Below, piece after piece: positions 35,698 to 44,118 of a DNA stretch of 64,000 nt. The stretch's first letter is position 1, and every line of letters begins with the position of its first letter. Source of the DNA: JACVRW01 sp963826165 (GTDB lineage Bacteria > Actinomycetota > Thermoleophilia > Solirubrobacterales > Thermoleophilaceae); NCBI GenBank assembly GCA_963826165.1, contig CAWGWC010000009.1, positions 370,927 to 434,926 of the forward strand. The letters are read 5' to 3'. Below the pieces are notes generated by a model. The model saw nothing but the letters and a program-made list of their open reading frames with translations, was not told where the DNA came from and searched no databases. Made by a program: the position numbers and the translations under genes.

Positions 35698-36525
35698 CTA
35701 CGCGGGCCGGCGGCGCCGCTCGGCCAGGTACTGACGGGCGAAGCCGGCCACGAAGCGCGGGTTGGTGTACAGGTAGCGCGGCAGGAGCCGGCGCGGCTCC
35801 TGGGCGGTCCGGTAGACCCACTCCAGGCCGCGCTCCTGCATCCAGCGGGGCGCCATCGAGACGCGCCCGGCGTGGAAGTCGAAGGCGGCGCCCACGCCGC
35901 ACATCACCGGCACGTCGAGGCGCTCGCGCATGTGGGCCATCCACTTCTCCTGCTTGGGCACGCCGATGCCCACCCAGAGCACGTCGGGCCGGGCCGCGTT
36001 GATCTCGGCCGAGACCTTGTCCTCCTCCTCGGCGGTCAGCGGCCTGAAGGGAGGGGAGTAGCCGCCCACGACCTTGATGCCGGGATGGCGGCGGCGCATC
36101 GACAGCGCCAGCTGCACGAGCGAGCCCTGATCGCGGCCTCCGTACAACCAGACGCGGTGACCCACGCGAGCGCAGCGGTCGTTGTAGCGCAGCATCAACT
36201 CGGGGCCATAGACACGGTCGTGCAGCCGCTCGCCGAGCAGGTTGGCCGCCCACACCACCGGCATGCCGTCGGGCACCACCAGCGTGGCGCCGCGCAGCGC
36301 GGCGAGCATCTCCGGATCGTCGCGGGCCTCCATCACCGCGTGCACGGGGGCCACGCAGACGTAGCCCCGCTCGCGGCCGGCCACGAGGCCGTCCATGACC
36401 TCCATCGTTCCCTCGTAGTCGATCACCGACACGGGTGCGCCCAGCACCGTGCGAACGGGCGCTGCGGCGGTAACGACGGCAGGCGACTGAGCGCCTACGC
36501 CTGGCTGGGGGTGAGACTGGGTCAT
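35698..36525 (-). CDS. WecG/TagA/CpsF family glycosyltransferase (GT26)
   Basis: A 275-residue protein: VLGAPVSVIDYEGTMEVMDG, APVHAVMEARDDPEML, VVPDGMPVVWAANLLG, YGPELM, VWLYGG and VLWVGIGVPKQEKWMAHM, all family hallmarks. TagA/WecG enzymes add ManNAc or ManNAcA to a lipid-linked GlcNAc at the inner membrane face. It heads the minus-strand operon with the dehydrogenase, SDR, rmd and GT2 genes, and is divergent from the flippase. Confidence 0.92.
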   Translation of the reverse strand: MTQSHPQPGVGAQSPAVVTAAAPVRTVLGAPVSVIDYEGTMEVMDGLVAGRERGYVCVAPVHAVMEARDDPEMLAALRGATLVVPDGMPVVWAANLLGERLHDRVYGPELMLRYNDRCARVGHRVWLYGGRDQGSLVQLALSMRRRHPGIKVVGGYSPPFRPLTAEEEDKVSAEINAARPDVLWVGIGVPKQEKWMAHMRERLDVPVMCGVGAAFDFHAGRVSMAPRWMQERGLEWVYRTAQEPRRLLPRYLYTNPRFVAGFARQYLAERRRRPA

Positions 36526-36585
36526 GGCGCGTTGGGGAGCGTACTCACGTGCACGGGCAGCGTCGGGCTCGCCGGAGGGTGGCGT

Positions 36586-38136
36586 ATGTTGCAACCCGTG
36601 TCGCCTGCCGGGGTTGCGCCGTCCGAGAAGGGTGCGCCGGGGCCCGGCGAGGCTCGCCTGCTCGCCTCCGGGGTGCTCGCGCAAGGAATCGCCCAGGCCA
36701 GCGGCCTGCTGGCGCTGCTCGTGATCGTTACGGTGCTGGCCCGGCGGCTGAGCGTGGCGGAGCTGGGCGCCTACGGGCTGGTGGCCTCGCTGGCCGGGTA
36801 TCTCCTGGTGCTGCGCAACAGCGTGGCCAGCTCGGCCGTGCGAGCGATGGCGAGCGCACTCGACCGCGACGAGCGCGGTCTCGTGTTCTCGGCTGCCGCT
36901 GCTCTCTATGTGCTGGTGGGCCTGGTCACCGGCCTGCTGGTGGCGGGTGCGGCGCTGGCCATCGGCTCGTTGCTCCTGGAGGGCTCGCTTCGCGCGGACG
37001 CCCGGGTGGGCGGAGCGGGGCTCGGTGTGGTCACCGGCCTCGGCATCGCGGTGTCGGTGAACCTCGACGCCCTGCGCGCCGACCGCCTGTTCGTCCGCGG
37101 AGCGGTCACCGAGATGGCGGCGGTGGGGCTCTACCTGGTGGTGATGCTCTCGCTGATCTTCGGCGGCGCCGACCTGGCCTGGGTGATCGCGGCCAGCGGG
37201 GCCATGCCCCTGCTCAGCGGCGTGCTGTCGGCGCTGGTCGCGCGCCGGGCCGGTCTGCCCGTCTCCTTCAGCGCGGCCGGCGTCACGCGCGAGCGCTCGA
37301 TGCGGATCGTGCCCACGGCGGGATGGCTGCTGGTGGTGGAGCTGTCCAACCTGGCCATGTACGCGTTCAGCCGGGTGATCCTGGGCGCCTACCGCTCGCC
37401 CGCCGCAGTGGGGCGGTACGAGGGCCCCGTGCGGGCGCACAACCTCCTCTACTCGCTCTCCGGCGCGCTGGCGGTGCCGGTGGTGCCCACGGCTTCGCGC
37501 TACGTCGCAGGGGCCGAGCATCGCCGTCTGCGCCAGCTCGCCCTGCGCGGGACTCGCTACACGCTCGCCCTGTTCGTGCCGGTGTGCGTGACGCTCATGG
37601 CGCTCGCCGAGCCGATCCTCACCGTCTGGCTGGGGGATCGCTACGCCGGCGGCGCCTCGGCGCTGACCATTCTCGTCTCCTACTGGATCCTGATGGGCGG
37701 TCTGATCGTCACACCCGGCTTCCTGGTGGGGGTGGGGCGAGCCCGGCAGGCCGGCCTCGTGTTCGCCGGCACAGCGGTGTTCAACCTCGTCTTGACCCTC
37801 GTGCTCACGCCCGAGCTGGGGCTGGAGGGGCCGGCGCTGGGCACCGCGATCCCGTTCCTGTGCGCCTTCCCGCTCTTGCTTCGCGTGGGTCTGTCGGCCG
37901 CGCGGACGTCGGTGACCGAGCTGGCGCGGGTGGCCTGGCTGCCCGCCTACTCGCTCGGGGTGGCGCTGGCGGGCGTGCTGGCAGGGTTGCGGGCGTTGCT
38001 GGAGCCGGACTCGCTGGCGGTCGTGGTTGTGCTGGCCGGCGGCGGGGTGCTGGCCTACTGGGCGGCGTTCTACGCGCTCGTGCTGTCGGGGCACGAGCGC
38101 GAGCTCGTACGCCGCATGGTCAGGCGTTCAGGTTGA
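36586..38136 (+). CDS. Wzx-like polysaccharide flippase
   Basis: About 516 residues with 12-14 hydrophobic segments and a MOP/MATE-like layout (LLASGVLAQGIAQASGLLAL at the first helix, GRYEGPVRAHNLLYSLSGAL mid-protein, a C-terminal polysaccharide_synt_C-like half). It would flip lipid-linked repeat units across the membrane. ATG 36586 has GGAGGG 6 nt upstream. It overlaps the convergent rmlC-like gene by 17 nt. A second export system (Wzm/Wzt) is present at 55-57 kb. Confidence 0.88.
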   Translation: MLQPVSPAGVAPSEKGAPGPGEARLLASGVLAQGIAQASGLLALLVIVTVLARRLSVAELGAYGLVASLAGYLLVLRNSVASSAVRAMASALDRDERGLVFSAAAALYVLVGLVTGLLVAGAALAIGSLLLEGSLRADARVGGAGLGVVTGLGIAVSVNLDALRADRLFVRGAVTEMAAVGLYLVVMLSLIFGGADLAWVIAASGAMPLLSGVLSALVARRAGLPVSFSAAGVTRERSMRIVPTAGWLLVVELSNLAMYAFSRVILGAYRSPAAVGRYEGPVRAHNLLYSLSGALAVPVVPTASRYVAGAEHRRLRQLALRGTRYTLALFVPVCVTLMALAEPILTVWLGDRYAGGASALTILVSYWILMGGLIVTPGFLVGVGRARQAGLVFAGTAVFNLVLTLVLTPELGLEGPALGTAIPFLCAFPLLLRVGLSAARTSVTELARVAWLPAYSLGVALAGVLAGLRALLEPDSLAVVVVLAGGGVLAYWAAFYALVLSGHERELVRRMVRRSG

Positions 38137-38656
38137 GCTCGCGCAGCAGCGGCGCGCCGCGGTCGCGCTCGGAGGTCTGGTACTCGATGCCCTCTGGCCA
38201 GTCGATGCCCACGTCGGGATCGTCGAAGCGAAAGCCGGCCTCCGCGGCGGGGTCGTAGAAGGCCGAGCAGCGATAGAGCACGTCGGCGGTGTCCGACAGC
38301 ACGCAGAAGCCGTGGCCGAAGCCGTCGGGCACGTAGAGCTGGCGGTGCGCCACGTCGTCGAGCTCGAAGCCCTCCCAGCGCCCGAACTGTGGTGAGCCGG
38401 GCCTGATGTCGACGATCACGTCGAGGATCGAGCCGTGAGCGCAGCGCACGAGCTTGGCCATGCCGGGCTGGAAGTGCATCCCGCGCAGCACGCCGTGGGC
38501 CGAGCGCGAATGGTTGTCCTGGACCCAGTCGTCGCTGAGCCCGGCCTCGCGCATGCGGGTGGTGCGAAACGTCTCCAGGAAGAAGCCCCGGGAGTCGCCG
38601 TGCACCGTGGGCTCGAGCAGTACGGGGCCCTCGAGTCTCGTCTCCAAGCGGTTCAT
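38120..38656 (-). CDS. dTDP-4-dehydrorhamnose 3,5-epimerase-like (RmlC family)
   Basis: A 178-residue cupin: EPTVHGDSRGFFLETFRT, WVQDNHSRSAHGVLRGMHFQ with the catalytic His, VRCAHGSILDVIVDIR, and YVPDGFGHGFCVLSD. Length and motifs are complete. No rmlA, rmlB or rmlD lies in the window, so it may act with genes elsewhere or on another keto-sugar. ATG 38656 overlaps the stop of the oxidase gene. Confidence 0.9.
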   Translation of the reverse strand: MNRLETRLEGPVLLEPTVHGDSRGFFLETFRTTRMREAGLSDDWVQDNHSRSAHGVLRGMHFQPGMAKLVRCAHGSILDVIVDIRPGSPQFGRWEGFELDDVAHRQLYVPDGFGHGFCVLSDTADVLYRCSAFYDPAAEAGFRFDDPDVGIDWPEGIEYQTSERDRGAPLLRELNLNA

Positions 38657-39837
38657 GCCGGCGCGAGAGTATCCACCTTGTCCGCGATCAGCGCCGCCAG
38701 GGCCAGCGACGACGTGGCCGCGGGCGAGGGCGCGTTGCGGACGTGCAGGGCGCGCTCGGTCTCCGAGAGCACGAAGTCGTCGACCAGGCCGCCGTCCCGG
38801 GCCACCGCCTGAGCGCGCACGCCGGCGAAGCCCTTGGTGAAGTCGTCGGCCCGGATCTCCGGAACGTAGTCGGCCGCCGCGGCGGCGAAAGCGCGCCGGC
38901 TCGCGGCGTGACGGATCTCGGTGAGTCCTGTGCGCCACCAGCGCGCGGCCATGCGCCACGTGCCCGGCCAGGTGAGCTCGCGGATGCCCTGCGGCCAGAG
39001 CAGAGCGCTCGGCCCGAGCGAGACCTGGCCGTCGATGTGGCTGGTGAGGTGCACGCCCAGGAAGGGGAGCGAGGGGTCCGGCACCGGATAGATCATGCCC
39101 CTGACCAGATCGCGCTTGGCCGGCTTGAGATAGAGGTAGGCGCCGCGGAAGGGCACGATGCGGGGGTCGGGCGAGGCCCCGGACGCCACGGCCAGACGGT
39201 CGGACGCGCTGCCGGCGCAGAACACCGCGAAGCGGGCGGCGGTCTCTCCCCTCTCGTGGGTGAGCACCACGCGTCCGTGGCGCTGGCTCGAGCCGCTGAC
39301 CGGGCAGTCGGTGATCACCGGCGTGCCGTCCTTCTCCAGCCCGGTCGCCAGCGATCTCGCCACCGCGCCGAAATCGACGATGCCGGTCTCCGGCGAATGG
39401 AGCGCCGCGGCGCCCCGGGCGTGGGGCTCGACCTCGGGGATCTGCGGGCCGGTGAGGCGCCTGAGCCCCGGCACCTCGTTCTCGGTGCCGCGCCGCTCGA
39501 GCTCGTCGAGGCGCCCCAGCTCGTTCTCGTCACGGGCCACGATCAGCTTGCCGCAGCGCTCGAACGGGATCCCATGCTCCTCGCAGTAGTCGTACATCAG
39601 GCGCGCGCCGGCCACGCACATGCGCGCCTTGAGCGAGCCGGGCGCGTAGTAGATCCCGGCGTGGATCACGCCGCTGTTGGCGCCGGTCTGCCCGCTGCCG
39701 ACCTGCGGAGCCGCCTCTAGCACCGTCAGCTCGCGATCCGGCCGGCGTCGCCGCAGCTCCCGGGCGACGGCGAGGCCGAGAATGCCGCCCCCCACGACGA
39801 CCAGATCCGACTCGGCGGGCGGCTGGGCCGGGCTCAA
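38653..39837 (-). CDS. lhgO: L-2-hydroxyglutarate oxidase-like FAD enzyme
   Basis: A 394-residue flavoprotein: FAD motif DLVVVGGGILGLAVARELR, TGANSGVIHAGIYYAPGSLK and MYDYCEEHGIPFERCGKLIV, the signature of L-2-hydroxyglutarate oxidases (DAO superfamily). KGFAGVRAQ is the conserved C-terminal substrate segment. The start is TTG 39837, overlapping the gmd stop (TTGA). A central-metabolism enzyme in the middle of a glycan operon is odd. It could instead oxidise a sugar-related 2-hydroxy acid. Confidence 0.82.
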   Translation of the reverse strand: MSPAQPPAESDLVVVGGGILGLAVARELRRRRPDRELTVLEAAPQVGSGQTGANSGVIHAGIYYAPGSLKARMCVAGARLMYDYCEEHGIPFERCGKLIVARDENELGRLDELERRGTENEVPGLRRLTGPQIPEVEPHARGAAALHSPETGIVDFGAVARSLATGLEKDGTPVITDCPVSGSSQRHGRVVLTHERGETAARFAVFCAGSASDRLAVASGASPDPRIVPFRGAYLYLKPAKRDLVRGMIYPVPDPSLPFLGVHLTSHIDGQVSLGPSALLWPQGIRELTWPGTWRMAARWWRTGLTEIRHAASRRAFAAAAADYVPEIRADDFTKGFAGVRAQAVARDGGLVDDFVLSETERALHVRNAPSPAATSSLALAALIADKVDTLAPA

Positions 39838-41844
39838 CCCGCTTGCTTCTGGGGCACCCCGCTGGAGAGGAGCTCCAGGTCGGAGTCCACCATCAGGCGC
39901 ACCATGTCCTCGAAGCTCGTGCGCGGCTCCCAGCCGAGCTGCGAGCGCGCCTTGGAGGGATCGCCGATCAGGTGCTCCACCTCCGCGGGCCGCAGGAAGC
40001 GGGGGTCGAGGCGCACGTGCTCGTCGGGATCCAGGCCCACGTGCTCGAAGGCGATCTCCACCAGCCGGCGAACGCTGTTGGCCTTGCCCGTCGCGATCAC
40101 GTAGTCCTCGGGCTGGTCGCGCTGGAGCATCAGCCACATGGCCTCGACGTAGTCCTTCGCGTAGCCCCAGTCGCGCTCGGCGTCGAGGTTGCCGAGGGCG
40201 AGCTCCTCGGCCAGCCCGAGCTTGATGGCGGCGGCGCCGTGGGTGACCTTGCGGGTGACGAACTCCAGCCCGCGACGCTCCGAGTTGTGAACAACGATGC
40301 GGCCCACGCCCGCGCAGAGGTGGCCGCTCTCGGTCTCCAGGTCGAAGACGAACTCCGAGTCCTCCACCGGCTCGCCGATGCGCATGATCTCCGCAGGGTC
40401 CTTGCGGAGGTGCGCGCCCTTGGCGCCCACCTGGACCGCCGCCAGGTTGAGCTGGTAGTAGGCGCGTCCGGCACGCTGCTCCACGTACACCGACGCCGGC
40501 TGGTCGAGCCAGTGGTACATCCAGCACAGTCCCTGGGCGAGAACCGCGCTGTTGGTCTTGACCGACATGCCCTTACCGCGCTTGAGGCCATCGCCGGCGT
40601 AGTAGCCGTTGAGGAACGCCTCCCAGATCTCAGTGTCGGCGTTGAGCACGAGCGGGGGGACCTGCTTGTGGGCCGTGGGCGTGTAGAGCTGCTCGCGGAG
40701 CCAGGCGCGGGCGCCGACGGCTCCGTTGAGGTTCAGCTTCCCGACCACCGCGTCGGGATTGAAACCGGACCGCCCGTCCCACTCGTGACTCGTTCCCAGA
40801 AAGAGTCGTGCCCACAGCTCACTTACCCGACGCCTGATCTCCGGATCGTTGTTCGTGAAGCACGCTCGCTTGGCGGCTCGCTCGACCCAGCCGTCGGCCA
40901 CCATCAGCCCGAGGAACTCGGCCATCTCCTCGCTGAGCACGCTCCAGAGCGGGGGATGCGGGAACTCCTCGCAGAGGGCAAGCCGATCGCCCTCGTCCAG
41001 GGCATCGGCGCGGATCTCGTCGCGGTCGGCGTCGAGCATCCGGTGGTGGCCGGTGGCCTCGACCATCCCGCCCCTGGCCTGAATGCTCAACAACTGGTGG
41101 TCGGGGTCCGAGTGGCGCCGGCGCGTCGCCGTGATGGCGCGAACGGGACTCCAGTCCTCCCCGTCCCACACCTCGAGGAGTCCCTCGGGCGTGAAGCTCT
41201 GCACGCTGGGGCCCTTGAGCCGCAGCGGAACCAGATCCGCCGGTGCGCGCACCGCTTGAACGCCGTTCTCACGCACCATGAGAGGTAGTTGCGCGTGCAA
41301 GCATTCGTGGTTAAACAGTATCCCTGAGCAGGCAAAAAGGTCATACGACTCGCGGTAGTTGACCGTGATGAAGTGCCCGTAGGTCTTGGCCACGCCGTAG
41401 GGCGAGCGTGGGTAGAAGGGCGTCGTCTCGCGCTGCGGAACCTCGAGCACCTTGCCGAACATCTCGGAGGACGAGGCCTGATAGAAGCGCGCGTCCGGCA
41501 CCACCTCACGCATGGCCTCGAGCATCCGCGTGACGCCCGGTTGCGGTGAACTCGGTGGTGAGCACAGGCTGCGACCAAGAGGCGGCCACGAACGACATGG
41601 CGGCGAGGTTGTAGATCTCCAGCGGCTCGCATTCGCGCATCACGTCCACGAGCGAGCGCTGGTCGAGCAGGTCACCGGTATGGAGGGTGACTGAATCGCG
41701 GAAGCCGGCCAGCCGCTGGAACGTCTCGGTCGACGAGCGCCGCACCATGCCGTGGACCTCGTAGCCCTTTTCGAGCAGCAGCTCGGCCAGGTAGGAGCCG
41801 TCCTGGCCGGTGATTCCGGTGATGAGGGCGCGCTGTTGAGTCAC
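39834..41844 (-). CDS. gmd: GDP-mannose 4,6-dehydratase interrupted by an intein (frame break near 41536)
   Basis: GTG 41844 starts GMD: RALITGITGQDGSYLAELLL, NLAAMSFVAASW, SSSEMFGKV, active-site YGVAKTYGHFITVNYRESY. After LFNHE a 340-residue in-frame intein is inserted, and the enzyme resumes at SERRGLEFVTRK, DWGYAKDYVEAMWLML and the C-terminal SDR part. The mature exteins total about 330 residues, normal for GMD, which makes GDP-4-keto-6-deoxymannose. A +1 break occurs at a CCC run at 41536-41538; removing one C restores TATGVTRMLEAM. If the break is real the gene is dead. It lies 7 bp after the DUF2304 gene. Confidence 0.88.
40284..41303 (-). mobile_element. intein with LAGLIDADG homing endonuclease, in gmd
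   Basis: Protein residues from Cys1 (codon 41301-41303) to Asn340 (codon 40284-40286). Block A begins CLHAQLPLM. Block B is VEATGHHRML, with T84 and H87. Two LAGLIDADG-type helices are LGLMVADG (131-138) and LNGYYAGDG (231-239), both keeping the acidic Asp. Blocks F and G are VFDLETESGHLCAGVG and RIVVHN with His339-Asn340. The +1 extein residue is Ser. All splicing residues are present, so autocatalytic splicing and an active homing endonuclease are plausible. Size is typical of a full (not mini) intein. Confidence 0.93.
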
Positions 41845-41851
41845 GGCCCGC

Positions 41852-42250
41852 TCAGTCCCTGAGCGAGGCTTCCAGCTCGCGCTCCGCCGCGTGCTCGGCG
41901 TCCGCCGGCTTGCCGCGGCTGAGCCGCTCCTCGAGCAGGGCGAGTCGCTGCGCCAGCACCTTGGTCTGGTCCGACAGGCGCGACACGGCGAGCGAGAAGT
42001 GCAGCAGCAGCACCAGCACGAAGCCGAAGGCGATGAGGAACAGGGCGTTCGGCGGGTAGGCCACACCGAGCGTGCTGGCCACCTGCACCAGGAGGCCTCG
42101 CCACACCGCCAGCGCGAGCAGCACGAGCGCGCTGAACAGCCACAGAAGCGCGTAGCGCTCCAGGAGGCTGCGGCGGCGCACCAGCTCCAGGAGAACGAGG
42201 ATCAGGCCGCCGGCGGCGACGATCGCGACGATCTGGATGCGGACGTCCAT
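41852..42250 (-). CDS. DUF2304 membrane protein
   Basis: A 132-residue protein with three hydrophobic segments (IQIVAIVAAGGLILVLLEL, ALLWLFSALVLLALAVW, ALFLIAFGFVLVLLLHFSLA) and a charged C-terminal coiled-coil-like tail. The DUF2304 family commonly follows DPM1-like GT2 genes, as here, and may form a membrane partner for the transferase. Its ATG overlaps the GT2 stop (TGATG). Confidence 0.82.
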   Translation of the reverse strand: MDVRIQIVAIVAAGGLILVLLELVRRRSLLERYALLWLFSALVLLALAVWRGLLVQVASTLGVAYPPNALFLIAFGFVLVLLLHFSLAVSRLSDQTKVLAQRLALLEERLSRGKPADAEHAAERELEASLRD

Positions 42251-43065
42251 CAGATGCCGTGCTCCGCGGCGACCGGGGCCTTGTCACCCGGCTCGATCGA
42301 GGTCCGCCGGCGCGCGAGACCGACGAAGATCGCCAGCAGCACCTTGACCATGTAGTAGGCGGACTTGCCCGTGCCGGTGATCGAGGAGACGCCACCGCCG
42401 CGCAGGAACATGCGCACCGGCACCTCGCACATCCGCAGCCGGTGGGCGTGCACCATCAGCACGGCCTCGACCTCGGGGTAGTCGTGCGGATAGTCGCGGG
42501 CGAACACGCCGATCGCGCGGCGGTTGTACAGGCGAAAGCCGGAGGTCGGGTCGCTCACTCGCTGACGGAGGATGCGTGAGAGCAGGAACGAGAAGAGGTG
42601 GATGCCGGTGCGCCGGCTGACCGGGGCCGGGTACTTGTGGTCAGGGTCGTCGCTCATGAAGCGCGACCCGCAGACCATGTCCACGTTCTCGTCGGACATC
42701 GCCCGCTCGAGCGTCGCGATCTCCGTCGGGTCGTGCTGGCCGTCCCCGTCGACCTGGACGAGGTAGTCGTAGCCGTCGCGCATGGCGAAGGTGAAGCCGG
42801 ATTGCACCGTTCCGCCGATGCCCAGGTTGAACGGGTGCCGGACCACCCACGCCCCGGCCGCCTCGGCCACCCGCGCCGTGGAGTCGGTGGAGCCGTCGTC
42901 CACCACCAGCACGTCGTAGTCGGGCGCGTGCACTCGCAGGGAGCGCACCACCTCGCCGACGCAGGCGGCCTCGTTGTAGGCCGGAACGACCGCGAGCTTA
43001 CGTGTGAGCAGGGAAGTCACTGGATGCTTGGTTGAACCCGCCGGGCTGCCGACGGTTGCGCTCAT
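42250..43065 (-). CDS. DPM1-like GT2 glycosyltransferase (polyprenyl-phosphate sugar synthase type)
   Basis: A 271-residue protein: LAVVPAYNEAACVGEVVRSL, VLVVDDGSTDSTARVAEAAG, NLGIGGTVQSGF, VQVDGDGQHDPTEI (metal DxD) and SDPTSGFRLYNRRAIGVFA. The pattern matches transferases that move a sugar from an NDP-sugar to a polyprenyl phosphate. It is coupled to the DUF2304 gene downstream. Upstream lies an 82-bp gap with a small hairpin. Confidence 0.9.
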   Translation of the reverse strand: MSATVGSPAGSTKHPVTSLLTRKLAVVPAYNEAACVGEVVRSLRVHAPDYDVLVVDDGSTDSTARVAEAAGAWVVRHPFNLGIGGTVQSGFTFAMRDGYDYLVQVDGDGQHDPTEIATLERAMSDENVDMVCGSRFMSDDPDHKYPAPVSRRTGIHLFSFLLSRILRQRVSDPTSGFRLYNRRAIGVFARDYPHDYPEVEAVLMVHAHRLRMCEVPVRMFLRGGGVSSITGTGKSAYYMVKVLLAIFVGLARRRTSIEPGDKAPVAAEHGI

Positions 43066-43114
43066 CGCGCGTTTCGGCGCGAGCGACCGGCGAGACTGAG
43101 GATCGTCGGAGAAT

Positions 43115-43143
43115 AGCGGCGCTTGCGGGTGGCGAACGCCGCT
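43115..43143 (-). terminator. possible weak terminator hairpin
   Basis: AGCGGCG (43115-43121) pairs with CGCCGCT (43137-43143) around a 15-nt loop, just after the stop of the minus-strand GT2 gene ending at 43148. The following bases on that strand (ATTCTCC) are only slightly T-rich, so it is a weak candidate at best. Confidence 0.3.
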
Positions 43144-43147
43144 GGGC

Positions 43148-44118
43148 TCAAAGTCGCGCGAGCCTGATGTGCTCGCGCACGGCCACTCGGAGGCTCACCA
43201 TCCGTCGTGCCGCTTCGTGCCGCTCGGCGCCCGATCGGGTGCTGCGCTGAGCGGGCAGGGCACGCAGGCCGTCACGCCAACCGCGGAGCACCGACCGCAC
43301 GGCCGACGGGCGGCGAACTCGCGCGAGCGTGACCAGGTCGAAAGCGGCCGAGGCGAGTACCGAGCGCACCATGGCGGGCGCCGGGCAGGTGGCGGGCCGC
43401 GTTGAGCAGGCGGTTGCGTGACGGCCAGTACAGGCGGATGTCCGAGAGCGCCGGCCCGGCGGCGTGGCCGTGGGCGTGGCGAATGGCGCTGCGCGGATCG
43501 AGCATCACCCGCCCGGGGGCCCGGAGGCAGTAGTCGGCCTCCTCGCCGTACATGAACAGCGTCTCCCAGAACCCGCCGAGCGCCAGGAAGTCCTCGCGAC
43601 GGACCATCATCAGGGCGCCGGAGGCGGCGCCGACCTCGAAGGGCGACGAGGGAGTGCCGTGCCCCGAGGCAGGCCCTCGAGCCGGCCGTAGGTCGCCATG
43701 TTCGGGGCGATCTCGAGGCCGGCCGCCTCCAGATCGTCGCCGTCGCTGCGCAGCAGCAGCCCGGTGGCCACGGCGGTTGCGGGGTTGTCGAGCAGGTCTC
43801 GCAGCGGTGAGTCCCAGCCGGGCTCGACCTGCGCATCGAAGTTGACGAACGCGAGCAGCCGTCCGCGCGCCGCCGCCGCGCCTCGGTTGCAGCCCGCGCA
43901 GAACCCGATGTTCTCGTCGGACCGGATCGAGCGAGCGGCGATCCAATATCGCTCCACGTCCCGCCAGCTGTCGTCGCTCGAGCCGGAGTCGACGACGATG
44001 CACTCGGCCTGCTTGGCCTCGGTGTGACGTGCGAGCGCCTCGAGCGTGCGCGGGCAGGCAGTCCGGCGCCGTTGTGGTTGACGAGCACCACCGACAGCTC
44101 GACCGCGGCTGCGCTCAT
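43148..44118 (-). pseudogene. GT2 glycosyltransferase broken by three apparent frameshifts
   Basis: ATG 44118 begins VELSVVLVNHNGAG. The GT2 sequence then continues in other frames: TLEALARHTEAKQAECIVVD to NMATYGRLEGLP, next VGAASGALMMVRREDFLALG with GGFWETLFMYGEEADYCLR, and last MVRSVLASAAFDLVTLARVR to a stop at 43148. Breaks lie near 44045, 43665 and 43378. All parts align in order to one normal-length GT2 enzyme (about 320 residues). Single-base sequence errors are the simplest cause. Its ATG overlaps the stop of the broken methyltransferase (ATGA). Confidence 0.72.

Noticed and set aside
36526..38094. Minus-strand open frame continuous with the WecG-like gene
   Set aside because: The first 520 codons are antisense to the flippase and rich in Arg, His and Gln; WecG similarity begins only at the ATG at 36525.
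41506..41545. Programmed ribosomal frameshift in gmd
   Set aside because: No slippery heptamer with a downstream structure is evident, and GMD is not known for recoding; a base-count error at CCC is simpler.
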